From positions 1 through 64,000 of the forward strand of contig CAIYYX010000207.1 of the NCBI GenBank assembly GCA_903930535.1: DNA of 64,000 bases. Direction: 5' to 3'. Source of the DNA: an uncultured Sterolibacterium sp. (GTDB taxonomy: Bacteria > Pseudomonadota > Gammaproteobacteria > Burkholderiales > Rhodocyclaceae). A program made the translations under genes and the position numbers. Under the pieces are notes generated by a model. The model was not told where the DNA came from. It saw nothing but the letters and a program-made list of their open reading frames with translations, and searched no databases. Below, in pieces: positions 9,239 through 18,445 of this stretch (positions are counted from its first letter, which is position 1; the number at the start of each line of letters is the position of its first letter).

Positions 9239-9274
9239 GGCATCCTGACTTTTTTCAGTCAATGGGCAATTCAA

Positions 9275-10126
9275 GTGAGTGAAGCCATAGACCTCAAGCA
9301 GTGGGTCGGTCGCAGCGAGTCCCGCAGCGACTGGATCAACCCCAATCATGTTGCCGCCCTCTCCGCCACGCTGGACAGGGAGGATGCGCTTCCCCTGGCA
9401 GGCGATCCGGTCTTCCCGGGCTTCCACTGGACGCTCTTTCCGCCGCTCGCGCGCCAATCGGAACTGGGACCCGACGGCCATCCGAAGAAGGGCGGCTTCC
9501 TGCCGCCCATCACGCTGCCGCGACGCATGTGGGCCGGCGGCCGATTGCAATTCCATCAGCCGCTCAAGGTCGGCGAAAAGGTGGACAGGATTTCGCTGAT
9601 AGAGCGGGTCGAGGAGAAGAGCGGCAAGAGCGGGCGTCTGGCCTTCGTCACGGTCCGTCATACCCTTTCTGGCGGCAAGGGACCGGCCATCGAGGAAGAG
9701 CATGACATCGTCTACCGCGAGGCGCCTGCCGCCGATGCCCCCGTTCCTCCCCCTGCCGTGAAAGTGCCTGCGGGTCCCTGGTGCAGGCAGATCGTGCCCG
9801 ACGATGTGCTGCTCTTCCGTTATTCGGCGCTGACCTTCAATGGCCATCGCATCCACTACGATAGGCGTTATGTAACCGGCGTCGAGGGCTATCCCGGGCT
9901 CATCGTCCATGGCCCGCTGATCGCCACCCTGCTGCTCGACCTGTTGCGCCGCCAGTTGCCCAAGGCGACGCTCGCGAGATTCAGCTTCAAGGCATTGCGT
10001 CCCACCTTCGACATCTCCCCATTCAATGTCGATGGCGGACCCGGCGACGGGCCGGGACACTACCGGCTCTGGTCCACCGACAATCAGGGCGCCATGGCGA
10101 TGGAGGCAGAGGCATGGACGCGTTGA
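9275..10126 (+). CDS. FAS1/MaoC-type acyl-CoA hydratase (HTD2 / mesaconyl-C4-CoA hydratase-like)
   Basis: The protein of about 283 residues begins at a GTG (VSEAIDLKQWVGRSE) and has two hot-dog halves. The N-terminal half contains FPGFHWTLFPPLARQSELG and GGFLPPITLPRRMWAGGRL. The C-terminal half carries the MaoC-like dehydratase signature LLFRYSALTFNGHRIHYDR. Relatives hydrate mesaconyl-C4-CoA, itaconyl-CoA or beta-hydroxyacyl-thioesters. An in-frame ATG at 9224 would overlap the divergent acyl-CoA dehydrogenase start, so I prefer the GTG, although its ribosome site is weak. The last 13 bases overlap the CitE-like gene. Hydratase followed by lyase is the order expected for making and cleaving a citramalyl- or malyl-type CoA. 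Confidence 0.88.
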   Translation: MSEAIDLKQWVGRSESRSDWINPNHVAALSATLDREDALPLAGDPVFPGFHWTLFPPLARQSELGPDGHPKKGGFLPPITLPRRMWAGGRLQFHQPLKVGEKVDRISLIERVEEKSGKSGRLAFVTVRHTLSGGKGPAIEEEHDIVYREAPAADAPVPPPAVKVPAGPWCRQIVPDDVLLFRYSALTFNGHRIHYDRRYVTGVEGYPGLIVHGPLIATLLLDLLRRQLPKATLARFSFKALRPTFDISPFNVDGGPGDGPGHYRLWSTDNQGAMAMEAEAWTR

Positions 10127-10965
10127 CCACGATGAGCGGGTCGAACCGCGCCGCCCGCTCCTGGCTGTTCGTGCCGGCGACGAGTCCGGATCGCTTCGCA
10201 AAGGCTGCCGCCAGCGGCGCCGACCGGGTCGTGATCGATCTCGAGGACGCGGTCTCAGAAATGGCGAAAACTGAAGCGCGGCGATCGCTCAAAAACGCTT
10301 CCCTGCCCGACAATGTGCCGCTCTATGTCAGGATCAACGGCTGCGCGACGGAATGGTTCGAGGAGGATATCGCATTGGTCGCGAAGCTCCCGGTCGCCGG
10401 CATCCTGCTGCCCAAGGCCGAGACGGCTGATCATGTCGCCCGTGCGGCGGCGGCTCTGGCGAAGGGGCAGCGCATTGTCGCCATGATAGAGACGGCCGTG
10501 GGCCTGTGGAATATCCTCGAAGTCGCAAAGGGGCCCGGGGTCGAGCGGTTGACCTTCGGTGCGCTGGACTTCCAGGAGGATACCGGCATCACCGACGAGT
10601 TGCCCAACGATCTCGAACTCGCCTATGCCCGCTCACGCATCGTCATCGCGACCCGGGTCGCCGGCATCGCCGGTGCCATAGACTCGATCTCCACAACCCT
10701 CGATGATGCAGAGCTTCTTTCCCGTGACGCCACAAGGGGCAGGCGCTGCGGTTTTGTCGGCAAGCTGTGCATCCATCCGAAACAGATCCTCCCCACCCAC
10801 AAAGCCTTCCTCCCGTCAGAGAAAGAAAGGGACTGGGCCATGGGGTTGATGGAGATGCTGGCGGCGCGCCCGGAAAACGAGCGCGGGGCCTTCTCTTACC
10901 GCGGCGCCATGGTCGACAGGCCGGTGATGGAACGGGCCAGGAGCATTCTTGCCGTCGGCAAATGA
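10114..10965 (+). CDS. HpcH/HpaI (CitE-like) CoA lyase
   Basis: The 283-residue TIM-barrel protein belongs to the CitE-like group: SWLFVPATSPDRFAKA, ADRVVIDLEDAVSEM with the Mg-ligand Asp/Glu pair, VARINGC-type strand (YVRINGCATEWF), LLPKAETADH, MIETAVGLWNI and KLCIHPKQI. Such enzymes cleave citryl-, malyl- or citramalyl-CoA by a retro-Claisen reaction. Its ATG lies 13 bases inside the hydratase gene, so the two are coupled. In the itaconate and methylsuccinate pathways the matching step is cleavage of citramalyl-CoA to acetyl-CoA and pyruvate; assigning that here is inference from the neighbours. The stop is 1 base from the convergent cysK stop. Confidence 0.9.
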   Translation: MDALTTMSGSNRAARSWLFVPATSPDRFAKAAASGADRVVIDLEDAVSEMAKTEARRSLKNASLPDNVPLYVRINGCATEWFEEDIALVAKLPVAGILLPKAETADHVARAAAALAKGQRIVAMIETAVGLWNILEVAKGPGVERLTFGALDFQEDTGITDELPNDLELAYARSRIVIATRVAGIAGAIDSISTTLDDAELLSRDATRGRRCGFVGKLCIHPKQILPTHKAFLPSEKERDWAMGLMEMLAARPENERGAFSYRGAMVDRPVMERARSILAVGK

Positions 10966-10966
10966 A

Positions 10967-11899
10967 TCACGCCGCCAGGTGTTGAAACAGAACGGTAGAG
11001 AGATAACGCTCGCCGAAGGAGGGGATGATGACCACCGCCAGCTTGCCGGCATTGACCGGCCGCTTCATCACCTCCAGCGCCGCCCAGACCGCGGCGCCCG
11101 AAGAGATGCCGACCAGCAGGCCTTCCTCGGTCGCCATGCGACGCGCGATATCCAGGGTGTCGTCGTTCTTGACCCGGATGATCTCGTCGTAGATTTTGGT
11201 ATTCAGTATCTTCGGCACGAAGCCGGCGCCTATGCCCTGGATGGGATGCGGCCCGCGCGCGCCGCCCGAGAGCACCGGCGAGGCGTCGGGCTCGACGGCA
11301 ATCACCTGGACAGCGGGTTTCCTCGCCTTCAACACTTCGCCGACGCCGGTGATGGTGCCGCCTGTGCCTATGCCGGAGATGAAGATGTCTATCTTCCCGT
11401 CGGTGTCGCGCCAGATCTCCTCAGCCGTGGTACTGCGGTGAATTTCGGGATTGGCCGGGTTCTCGAACTGCTGCGGGACGAATACGCGGGGATCGGCGGC
11501 CGCCATCTCCTCGGCCTTCTTCAAGGCTCCCGGCATGCCTTCGGGGCCGGGTGTCAGCACCAGTTCGGCGCCGTAGGCTTTCAATAGCAGGCGGCGTTCG
11601 CTGCTCATGGTTTCGGGCATGATGAACAAGCACTTGATGCCTCTTGCGGCGCAGACCATCGCCAGGCCTATGCCGGTGTTGCCAGAGGTCGGCTCGACGA
11701 CGATGGTATCGGGCTGCAACCTGCCTGCGGCGGCGGCGGCATCGAGCATGGACACGGCAATGCGGTCCTTGACGCTGTGCGCCGGATTCATGAATTCCAG
11801 CTTGGCGGCGATGGTGCCCGGGACGCCGGCGGCAATCCTGTTGAGTCTGACCAGAGGCGTGTTGCCTATGAGTTCGGTGACGCTGTTGGCGATGTTCAT
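10967..11899 (-). CDS. cysK: Cysteine synthase A (O-acetylserine sulfhydrylase)
   Basis: The 310-residue PLP enzyme turns O-acetylserine and sulfide into cysteine. The PLP lysine is K44 in [10 protein letters not shown]; the asparagine loop TSGNTGIG, the phosphate-binding GTGGTITG and the [10 protein letters not shown] segment are all in place. I start it at ATG 11897-11899 ([17 protein letters not shown]), which has AGGA at good spacing; upstream in-frame ATGs add only unrelated residues. Length and lack of an extra domain fit CysK/CysM; CysM cannot be fully excluded, but the ELIGNTPLV start and [14 protein letters not shown] ending are CysK-like. It is divergent from surE and ends 1 base from the CitE-like gene. 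Confidence 0.93.
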   Translation of the reverse strand: MNIANSVTELIGNTPLVRLNRIAAGVPGTIAAKLEFMNPAHSVKDRIAVSMLDAAAAAGRLQPDTIVVEPTSGNTGIGLAMVCAARGIKCLFIMPETMSSERRLLLKAYGAELVLTPGPEGMPGALKKAEEMAAADPRVFVPQQFENPANPEIHRSTTAEEIWRDTDGKIDIFISGIGTGGTITGVGEVLKARKPAVQVIAVEPDASPVLSGGARGPHPIQGIGAGFVPKILNTKIYDEIIRVKNDDTLDIARRMATEEGLLVGISSGAAVWAALEVMKRPVNAGKLAVVIIPSFGERYLSTVLFQHLAA

Positions 11900-11958
11900 G
11901 GCTTTTCCTGGGGAGGCCGAAACATTCATTTTACGCATAACAGCCGATAGGCGAGCGT

Positions 11959-11989
11959 TCGAACTTCAGCGCAATGGGTGCGCTATAAT
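11959..11989 (+). promoter_or_regulatory. Candidate sigma-70 promoter upstream of surE
   Basis: A perfect TATAAT lies at 11984-11989, about 90 bases before the surE start and on its strand. The best -35 candidate, TTCGAA at 11959-11964, is weak and 19 bases away. The element sits in the divergent gap with cysK. Confidence 0.35.
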
Positions 11990-12076
11990 CGGCCTGCCTT
12001 TTCAGTGAAAAGGAAAACGCATTTTTTAAGCGATACGCTACTCGACGCAACGCAAACTTTTTTCGGTGTCTCCGTC

Positions 12077-12820
12077 ATGCGCATCCTGCTTTGCAACGAC
12101 GACGGATATTTCGCGCCGGGCATCGAAATCCTTGCCAGAAACCTGGCAGAGATTGCCGAAGTGACGGTGGTGGCGCCCGAGCGTGATCGCAGCGGCGCCA
12201 GCAACTCGCTGACGCTCGATCGGCCGCTATCGCTGCGCCGTGCCGCCAACGGTTTTTACTATGTCAATGGAACACCCACAGACTGCGTGCATCTCGCCGT
12301 CACCGGCATGCTGGACCATCTCCCCGACATGGTGGTCTCCGGCATCAACCTCGGCGCCAACATGGGCGACGACACCATATACTCCGGCACGGTCGCCGCA
12401 GCGACGGAAGGCTATCTGCTCGGCGTGCCCGCGCTCGCCGTCTCCCTGGCGAGCAAGTCGGGAAAACATTTCGAGACGGCAGTGGGCGTCGCGAAGGAAC
12501 TCGTCCTGCGCTTCCAGCAGGGACAGTTCGGCGAGCCGGTGCTGCTTAACATCAACGTTCCCGATGTCGCCGCCGACAAGCTCAAGGGCCTCCTGGTCAC
12601 GCGCCTTGGCAAGCGCCACAAGGCCGAGTCCGTGGTGAAGCAGCAGACGCCGAGGAACGAAACCGTGTATTGGGTCGGCGCCGCCGGCGGCGCCCAGGAT
12701 GCCGGTCCCGGCACGGACTTCCACGCCGTGGCGAATGATTATGCCTCGCTCACGCCCTTGCAGATCGATCTCACCCATAACGCGCAGATTGCGCCCTTAC
12801 AAGCCTGGCTTGCACCATGA
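12077..12820 (+). CDS. surE: 5'/3'-nucleotidase SurE
   Basis: The 247-residue protein starts [16 protein letters not shown], the hallmark SurE N-terminus with metal-binding Asp8 and Asp9. It continues with [28 protein letters not shown] and [19 protein letters not shown]. SurE removes phosphate from nucleoside monophosphates and is often encoded with pcm, nlpD and rpoS as here. In-frame codons reach back to 11978 but carry no family similarity, so the ATG at 12077 is used. The stop overlaps the pcm start by 4 nt (ATGA). Confidence 0.96.
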   Translation: MRILLCNDDGYFAPGIEILARNLAEIAEVTVVAPERDRSGASNSLTLDRPLSLRRAANGFYYVNGTPTDCVHLAVTGMLDHLPDMVVSGINLGANMGDDTIYSGTVAAATEGYLLGVPALAVSLASKSGKHFETAVGVAKELVLRFQQGQFGEPVLLNINVPDVAADKLKGLLVTRLGKRHKAESVVKQQTPRNETVYWVGAAGGAQDAGPGTDFHAVANDYASLTPLQIDLTHNAQIAPLQAWLAP

Positions 12821-13488
12821 ACGCACCGACCCTGCGCGGCATCGGCATGACCTCGCAGCGCACGCGCAGCCGCATGATAGAGCGCCTGCGCGAGCAGGGC
12901 ATCGCCGATGAACGCGTGCTGACGGCCATGGCATCTGTGCCCCGCCACATTTTCGTCGAGGAGGCGCTGGCTTCGCGCGCTTACGACGACACCGCGCTGC
13001 CTCTGGGCTTCCAGCAGACAATTTCGCAACCCTTCGTCGTGGCCAGGATGATCGAACTCCTGATGACCTCGGGTCGCTCCCTCGGCAAGACGCTGGAAAT
13101 CGGCGCCGGCTGCGGCTACCAGGCGGCAGTGCTGGCGATGCTGACGCGCGAACTCTTCGCCGTCGAGCGCATCGAGCCGCTCCTGGCGCGGGCACGCAAG
13201 AACCTCGCGCAGTTGCGTCTGAACCACGTGCGCTTGAAGCACGCCGACGGCAACTGGGGCCTGACGGAAGCGGCGCCGTTTGATACCATTATCGTCGCCG
13301 CGGCTGCGGCAAGCGTGCCGCAGGCTTTGCTCGAGCAACTGGCGCCGGGTGGGCGGCTGATTCTTCCCCTGGGCGGGGCGAGTCGCGGCGAGCAGACGCT
13401 GTCCTTGTTCGAGCACAACGCCGGCAGCTTTGCCGAGACGCGTTTCGATGTGGTTCGCTTCGTACCTTTGCTGGCGGGGGTGGAATGA
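12817..13488 (+). CDS. pcm: Protein-L-isoaspartate O-methyltransferase
   Basis: The 223-residue protein uses S-adenosylmethionine to methylate isoaspartyl residues in aged proteins. Visible family marks are [36 protein letters not shown] and the methyltransferase loop [15 protein letters not shown], followed by [12 protein letters not shown]. It overlaps surE by ATGA and its own last 4 bases overlap nlpD. The whole surE-pcm-nlpD-rpoS run is probably one transcript linked to stationary-phase maintenance. Confidence 0.95.
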   Translation: MNAPTLRGIGMTSQRTRSRMIERLREQGIADERVLTAMASVPRHIFVEEALASRAYDDTALPLGFQQTISQPFVVARMIELLMTSGRSLGKTLEIGAGCGYQAAVLAMLTRELFAVERIEPLLARARKNLAQLRLNHVRLKHADGNWGLTEAAPFDTIIVAAAAASVPQALLEQLAPGGRLILPLGGASRGEQTLSLFEHNAGSFAETRFDVVRFVPLLAGVE

Positions 13489-14465
13489 AAAAGTCTTTGC
13501 GCTGTCTGACACTCTTTGCCCTGGTGCTGCTTGCCGGCTGCGCCAGCACTGCACCTGCACCGGTGACCGAGGTCAAGCCGCCGGTGACCATCGAAGCTGC
13601 GATCAAGCCCGCCGGGGTGACCAATGCGGCGGCCAATACGGCTCCGGCTCCGGCTCCGGCAGCGAGCGATCAGCGCGCCGTCTATACGGTGAAGAAAGGC
13701 GACACGCTCTACGGCATCGCCTTGGACCACGGCCAGTCCTACCGAGATATCGCCGCCTGGAACTCTCTCGACAATCCGAACAGAATACAGGTGGGTCAAC
13801 AGTTGCGCCTTGAGCCGCCCGAAGTGGCAACAGCGATCGTAGCAGTGGCAGTACCCCAGGCCATTTCCGTCCCGGCACCGGTCGAAGCCCGGCCTCTGGA
13901 CGCAGCCGCGGGAAACACCGAGATGTTGAAGCGCGAGCCGAAGGGCGGCAAGCAGCCCTATTCGACAGAGGCCCTGGCGCAAATGCAGAAGCCGGAGTCA
14001 CCTCCAGCGCCAAGCATGCCGCCTGAAAAGAAGCCTGCCGAGAAACCGGCCGAAGTCCCCGCTGTTGCGGCGCCAGCCGTCGTAGACGACGAGGGCATGG
14101 AATGGGCCTGGCCGCTGGAAGGCAAGCTGATCGGCAAATTCGCCGAAGGCATCAACAAGGGCATAGACATTGCCGCCAAGTCGGGGAGTCCGGTGCTGGC
14201 CGCATCGGCGGGCAAGGTGGTCTATGCGGGGAGCAGCCTGCGCGGCTATGGCAAACTGGTGATCGTCAAGCACAACGCCACCTTTCTTTCCGCTTACGCC
14301 CACAACAGCCAGATCCTGGTCAAGGAAGGGCTGGCCGTGGCCAAGGGGCAGAAGATCGCCGAGGCCGGGTCTACCGATAGCGATCAGCCCATGCTGCATT
14401 TCGAAATCCGGCGCCAGGGCAAGCCGGTCGACCCGCTCAAGCATCTGCCCGGCCGCTCTCCATGA
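13485..14465 (+). CDS. nlpD: NlpD-like LysM / degenerate M23 lipoprotein
   Basis: The 326-residue protein has a lipoprotein signal with lipobox LLAGC (Cys19). A single LysM domain follows (about 66-110, [17 protein letters not shown]), then a Pro/Ala-rich linker and a LytM/M23 domain (about 210-322). The M23 domain reads NKGIDI where active peptidases have HxGxD, so the first zinc-ligand His is replaced by Asn, while AYAHN and LHFEIR keep theirs. The same loss is known in NlpD, which does not cut peptidoglycan itself but activates the amidase AmiC at the septum. It overlaps pcm and rpoS by 4 nt each. The gene body probably contains the main rpoS promoter as in enterobacteria (inference). Confidence 0.94.
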   Translation: MKKSLRCLTLFALVLLAGCASTAPAPVTEVKPPVTIEAAIKPAGVTNAAANTAPAPAPAASDQRAVYTVKKGDTLYGIALDHGQSYRDIAAWNSLDNPNRIQVGQQLRLEPPEVATAIVAVAVPQAISVPAPVEARPLDAAAGNTEMLKREPKGGKQPYSTEALAQMQKPESPPAPSMPPEKKPAEKPAEVPAVAAPAVVDDEGMEWAWPLEGKLIGKFAEGINKGIDIAAKSGSPVLAASAGKVVYAGSSLRGYGKLVIVKHNATFLSAYAHNSQILVKEGLAVAKGQKIAEAGSTDSDQPMLHFEIRRQGKPVDPLKHLPGRSP

Positions 14466-15388
14466 GCAAAGACGTTTTTCCCGCAGAGGAAAGCGATGCC
14501 GCTACGCAGGTGGATGCGGAGGAAACAGCGCCTGGCAGTGTCCGGACAGAGTTCCTGAACGATGTCACCCAACTCTACCTGAACGAGATCGGCGCCAGCC
14601 ATTTGCTCACCGCCAGCGAGGAACTGGTGCTGGCTCGCCGGGTCGTGGCAGGGGATTTTCCGGCGCGGCAGAAAATGATCGAGTCCAACCTGCGACTGGT
14701 CGTGAGCATCGCCAAGCACTACCTGAATCGCGGCATTCCCCTCTCAGACCTGATAGAAGAAGGCAATCTCGGCCTGATCCATGCACTCGAGAAGTTCGAT
14801 CCGGAGCGCGGCTTCCGTTTCTCCACCTATGCGACATGGTGGATACGCCAGAACGTCGAGCGCGCCATCATGAATCAGTCGCGCACCATCCGCTTGCCTG
14901 TGCATGTCGTGAAGGAGTTGAACCTCGTCCTGCGCGCCTTGCGCCACATCGAGTCTTCGGGCGAGCGTCCTGAGCACAGCGGTGCCGAGGAAGTGGCCCG
15001 GTTGCTCGACAAGCCGATAGCGGAGGTGCGCCATATCCTGGCATTGAATGATCACACCGCCTCGCTCGACGCGCCGCTGGAAATCGACGCCGAACTGTCG
15101 GTGGCCGATGCCATCGCCGACGACATCCATGACAGCCCTGAAGCCATCCTCCAGCATGCCGAGATCGGCCTGCGTGTGGCGGAATGGGTCGCGCAGCTTT
15201 CCGAAAAACAGCGCTACGTCGTCGAGCGGCGCTACGGTTTGAGCGGTTGTGAAGTCTCCACCCTGGAACATCTTTCCTCAGAGCTTGGCCTTACTCGCGA
15301 GAGGGTCCGCCAGATCCAGCTTGAGTCACTGGCCAAGCTCAGGAAGAAACTCGCCCGCGAAGGGCTGACCAAGGAAGAGTTGCTTTAG
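14462..15388 (+). CDS. rpoS: RNA polymerase sigma factor RpoS
   Basis: The 308-residue sigma-70-family protein contains region 1.2 ([17 protein letters not shown]) and region 2 ([38 protein letters not shown]). Region 3 is present as well, and region 4.2 ends with [19 protein letters not shown]. Size and lack of a long region 1.1, plus position after nlpD, identify it as RpoS, the general-stress and stationary-phase sigma factor. The start overlaps the nlpD stop (ATGA). Its stop codon lies in a GGTCGG palindromic repeat shared with the convergent mltB gene. Confidence 0.95.
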   Translation: MSKDVFPAEESDAATQVDAEETAPGSVRTEFLNDVTQLYLNEIGASHLLTASEELVLARRVVAGDFPARQKMIESNLRLVVSIAKHYLNRGIPLSDLIEEGNLGLIHALEKFDPERGFRFSTYATWWIRQNVERAIMNQSRTIRLPVHVVKELNLVLRALRHIESSGERPEHSGAEEVARLLDKPIAEVRHILALNDHTASLDAPLEIDAELSVADAIADDIHDSPEAILQHAEIGLRVAEWVAQLSEKQRYVVERRYGLSGCEVSTLEHLSSELGLTRERVRQIQLESLAKLRKKLAREGLTKEELL

Positions 15389-15456
15389 GTCGGGCCCCGA
15401 CAATCCCCGCGTCGGCCTTCACCCGTCCGGGTGTCTCCATCGAAAGGCCGACCTAC
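15386..15456. repeat. Dispersed GTAGGTCGG palindromic repeat (copy A), probable two-way terminator
   Basis: The left arm TAGGTCGGGCC and the right arm AAGGCCGACCTAC are inverted copies, with an inner CACCCGTCCGGGTGTC hairpin between them. The element covers the stop codons of both rpoS and mltB, which converge on it. The same arms recur at 35269, 54866 and 61441; the copy at 61441 also has the inner ACCC..TTCGGGTGTCTCC segment. Confidence 0.8.
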
Positions 15457-16454
15457 AGACCCCTTTCCATCTTAAGCGCCTGGGCCAGATCATTAACCGC
15501 CATGGCGTAGAAACTGCTGCGGTTGTAGCGCGTCAGCACATAAAAGTTCCTGTAGCCCAGCCAGTATTCCGTCTCGCGGTTGGGCGAGGTGAGGTCGATC
15601 AGCGCGGCCGGAAGTTCCGGCGCAGCGTTTGCCTCGACGCCGAAGGCGGCCATCGCGGCCGGCGTTCTCTGCGGCAATATGCCTTCCGCTATCAACCGGG
15701 CAAAGCCCTCACCATTGACCTTGGCCGCCACCGTCACCGGCGCGTCCTTTTCCCAGCCGTGGAAGGCCAGAAAGTTCGCCACGCTGGCGATGGCATCTGC
15801 GGGACTGCCCGCCAGGTCTACCTTGCCGTCGTCATCGCCGTCTATCGCGAAGCGGCGCACGCTGCTGGGCAGGAACTGCGGCAGGCCGAGGGCGCCGGCG
15901 TAGGAGCCGGTGAACCAGAGCGGATCGCGCCGCATCTCGCGCGCCAGCAGCAGCAGTTCTTCCAGTTCGCGGCGGAAGAATGTGGCGCGCGGCGAGGATT
16001 TTTCCGGATAGTCAAAGGCCAGGGTCGCCAGCGCGGCCAGGGTTCCGAAGTGACCGCTGTTTTTGCCGTAGATGGTCTCGACGCCGATGATGGCCACGAC
16101 GATCTCCTCTGGTACGCCATAGCGCTCACTGGCCTTGGCCAGTGCGCTGCTGTGTGTTTTCCAGAAACCGAGGCCCAGGGCAATGCGCTTTTGCTCGACG
16201 AAGCGGGCGCGGTAGGATTGCCAGGAGCGGGTGGACGGATCAGCAGGCGGAGCGATGGCCTTGATGACCGCCGGCAACGATTTCGTCCTGGCGAAGGCGC
16301 GCGTGAGCGCGGCGCTGGCAAAGCCGTGCTTCTCATGCATCTCCCGGATGAAGTCCTGCACCTCCGGACGTTGGGCGAAATTCGCGGCATCAACACTTGC
16401 CGGGAGAACGAACAGCAGCAGGCAGCAGAAGCCGATACGCAGCGTGGCAGTCAT
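15453..16454 (-). CDS. mltB: Membrane-bound lytic murein transglycosylase B
   Basis: The 333-residue protein has a cleavable-looking signal peptide (about 1-23, ending ASVDAA) without a clear lipobox Cys. An SLT_2/MltB domain follows: FWKTHSSALAKASERYGVP, IIGVETIYGKNSGHFGTL with catalytic Glu126, TFFRRELEELLLLARE, GSYAGALGLPQFLPSS and a C-terminal YNRSSFYAMAVNDLA. The enzyme cuts the MurNAc-GlcNAc bond of peptidoglycan, forming 1,6-anhydroMurNAc ends. The missing lipobox suggests a soluble periplasmic form, as in some MltB homologues. Its ATG overlaps the transglutaminase gene stop by 4 nt. Confidence 0.93.
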   Translation of the reverse strand: MTATLRIGFCCLLLFVLPASVDAANFAQRPEVQDFIREMHEKHGFASAALTRAFARTKSLPAVIKAIAPPADPSTRSWQSYRARFVEQKRIALGLGFWKTHSSALAKASERYGVPEEIVVAIIGVETIYGKNSGHFGTLAALATLAFDYPEKSSPRATFFRRELEELLLLAREMRRDPLWFTGSYAGALGLPQFLPSSVRRFAIDGDDDGKVDLAGSPADAIASVANFLAFHGWEKDAPVTVAAKVNGEGFARLIAEGILPQRTPAAMAAFGVEANAAPELPAALIDLTSPNRETEYWLGYRNFYVLTRYNRSSFYAMAVNDLAQALKMERGL

Positions 16455-18445
16455 AGACGTCTGATACGCATATTCAGTTCCTTCAAGCCTTCTCGCGAGG
16501 CGGCCCCGCCGTAGCGGAGCTCTTCATAAATAGCAGCGATGAGACGGATTTCGGCGGCGATCATCGGCAATTTTTCGGCAATCCGTTCGGCGTAGGCGCG
16601 CGGCCCTTCCCAGGGAAAACGCGCGAGGCCCAGCCCTCCAACTCGGCGAGGGCCCAGCCCTCCAACTCGGCGAGGGCCCAGCCGCTCAAGTTTGCGGGAG
16701 AGGCGGTTCCAAGCCGCCAGTGCCGGATCGATTTTCCGTCTGCTGCCCAGGGCCCATATCGCAAAGCCTGCCAGCAACACGCCGCACAGCGCCGTCATGG
16801 TTATCGTCATTTTCTGCCAGTCGGGAGAGCGCATGCCCAGGTTGGCGAGAAACTCCCGCTGGCGCTCCGGATTGTAGCCGAGAACCCACTGGTTCCAGGT
16901 GTTGGCCAGTGCGTCCCACCGATAGCGCAGATCATGCAGCCATAAAAAATCGGGCCGCGCCAGGAAAGGCAGCGGCTCGCCTTGCGGCAGGGCAGAGGCC
17001 AGGTTGGCCTCGATCCGCGACGGCACGATGGCCGCGGTCGGATCGACACGCACCCAGCCGCGCTCCTTCTGCCAGACTTCGCCCCAGGCGTGGGCCTCGA
17101 ACTGGCGCACGATCAGGCTGCCGTCGACCGGATTCATCTCGCCGCCCTGGTAGCCGGTCACGACGCGCGCGGGTATGCCGGCGGCGCGCATCATGAAGAC
17201 GAAGCTTGCCGCGAAGTGTTCGCAAAATCCGCGCCGGCTGTCGAACAGGAATTCGTCTATCGAATCCTCTCCCAGCAGCGGCGGGGAGAGCGTGTAGCTG
17301 AAGAGCTGGCGGCGGTAATAGGCCAGCATGCGCTGTATCAGGGCTTCGTCATCGATGCCGATATCGGCGCGCCACGAGAGCGCCATCGCCCGGGCGCGCG
17401 GGTTGGAGCGCGGCGGAAGTTGCAGCGCCTGACGCAGGATAGCGGGCGACTCATCGAGTCCGGCGCTTATTCCCGGATAGGAGCGTATGTCGTAGCGCAG
17501 GCGCGAGCGCACCGGGACCTTGGCGAGCAGCTGATAATCTGCGGCCAGCAGTCCTTCCGGGGGGATCGATCCGGGCAGTTCCAGGGCGAACAGCCATGGT
17601 TTGTTATGCGGCTCCAGGGTGACCGTGTAATCGAAGGCCGTGCCCGCAGCAGAATAAGGCAGGGTGTTGCGCGGGAAAACGCGATCCATGCTCCAGCTGC
17701 CGCCGTCGAATCGGGTGAGCACCGGACCGCGCCAGTAGAGCAGACGCTGAGCCGGTGGCCGGCCTGTGAACCGGGCACGGAAAGCGATGGCGTCCGAACG
17801 CCCCAACTGGCTGATCGATCCCGGTCTCATGGTTTCCGACAGGCCGGTGAGCCCGCTATAGGCGTCGCTGGGCAGGCCCCACAGCGGCCCATTCACGCGC
17901 GGAAAAAGCACGAACAGCAGCAGCATCAGCGGAGCCGCCTGCGCCAGCATCACTGCGGCTTGCCGCAGTGCGCGCACACCCCCTTGCCGCTGATGATTCA
18001 TGATCAGGAGAGCCGCGGTGATCAGCGTCACCTCGAGCAGCATCGCGGCGGCGTTGACCAGGCTCTGGGAGAAAAGGAACTGGGTCATGACCAGGAAGTA
18101 GGCGAGCAGAACCAGCGCGAAGCCGTCTCTTGCCGCGCGCGTCTCCAGGGTCTTCATGGCGAAGAGCAGCACCAGAAGGGCTATGCTCGGACTGCGGCCC
18201 AGCAGCGTGCGGTAGTAAATGGCAATGGCCAGTGTGGCGGCGGCCACCGCCAGCAGCAACAGCCAGCGTGGCGGCAACGGCGAGCGGCGCCAGAGCAGGG
18301 CGCTACGCCAAATGAAGACGAGGGCAGTCATGATGCCAAGCCATTGCGGCAGATAGGGCGCGAGCGGCAGGAAGGCGGCGAGCGCGGCGGCGATGAGCCA
18401 CAGCGACTGTCGAGCGGAAAGAGGCGGCTGTTTAGTCCCGGCCAT
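16451..18445 (-). CDS. TgpA-like membrane transglutaminase (DUF3488 / transglutaminase core)
   Basis: The 664-residue protein starts MAGTKQPPLSARQ. It has five or six N-terminal membrane helices (about 15-190), a large periplasmic part and another helix near 555-575. The transglutaminase-like triad is visible: Cys in SRRGFCEHFAASF, His in FEAHAWGEVW and Asp in WVRVDPTAA. TgpA of Pseudomonas is an essential periplasmic enzyme of this design, encoded with MoxR and DUF58 partners as here. The start at 18443-18445 overlaps the DUF58 stop by 14 nt; upstream open frame is shadow. Near the C-terminus the coding DNA carries a perfect 24-bp tandem duplication (16627-16674), so GPRRVGGL occurs twice. 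Confidence 0.92.
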   Translation of the reverse strand: MAGTKQPPLSARQSLWLIAAALAAFLPLAPYLPQWLGIMTALVFIWRSALLWRRSPLPPRWLLLLAVAAATLAIAIYYRTLLGRSPSIALLVLLFAMKTLETRAARDGFALVLLAYFLVMTQFLFSQSLVNAAAMLLEVTLITAALLIMNHQRQGGVRALRQAAVMLAQAAPLMLLLFVLFPRVNGPLWGLPSDAYSGLTGLSETMRPGSISQLGRSDAIAFRARFTGRPPAQRLLYWRGPVLTRFDGGSWSMDRVFPRNTLPYSAAGTAFDYTVTLEPHNKPWLFALELPGSIPPEGLLAADYQLLAKVPVRSRLRYDIRSYPGISAGLDESPAILRQALQLPPRSNPRARAMALSWRADIGIDDEALIQRMLAYYRRQLFSYTLSPPLLGEDSIDEFLFDSRRGFCEHFAASFVFMMRAAGIPARVVTGYQGGEMNPVDGSLIVRQFEAHAWGEVWQKERGWVRVDPTAAIVPSRIEANLASALPQGEPLPFLARPDFLWLHDLRYRWDALANTWNQWVLGYNPERQREFLANLGMRSPDWQKMTITMTALCGVLLAGFAIWALGSRRKIDPALAAWNRLSRKLERLGPRRVGGLGPRRVGGLGLARFPWEGPRAYAERIAEKLPMIAAEIRLIAAIYEELRYGGAASREGLKELNMRIRRL
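16627..16683. repeat. 24-bp tandem repeat inside the transglutaminase gene
   Basis: Two identical 24-base units (16627-16650 and 16651-16674) are followed by the first 9 bases of a third. Being a multiple of three, the duplication keeps the frame and adds eight residues to the cytoplasmic tail. It looks like recent slippage. Confidence 0.9.

Noticed and set aside
9239-10201. Long N-terminal extension of the acyl-CoA dehydrogenase frame over the hydratase and CitE genes
   Set aside because: Family similarity begins only at about 9217; the extension is antisense to two recognised genes.
16627-16683. Tandem units considered as the start of a CRISPR-like array
   Set aside because: The units are directly adjacent with no spacers and are translated in frame within the transglutaminase gene.
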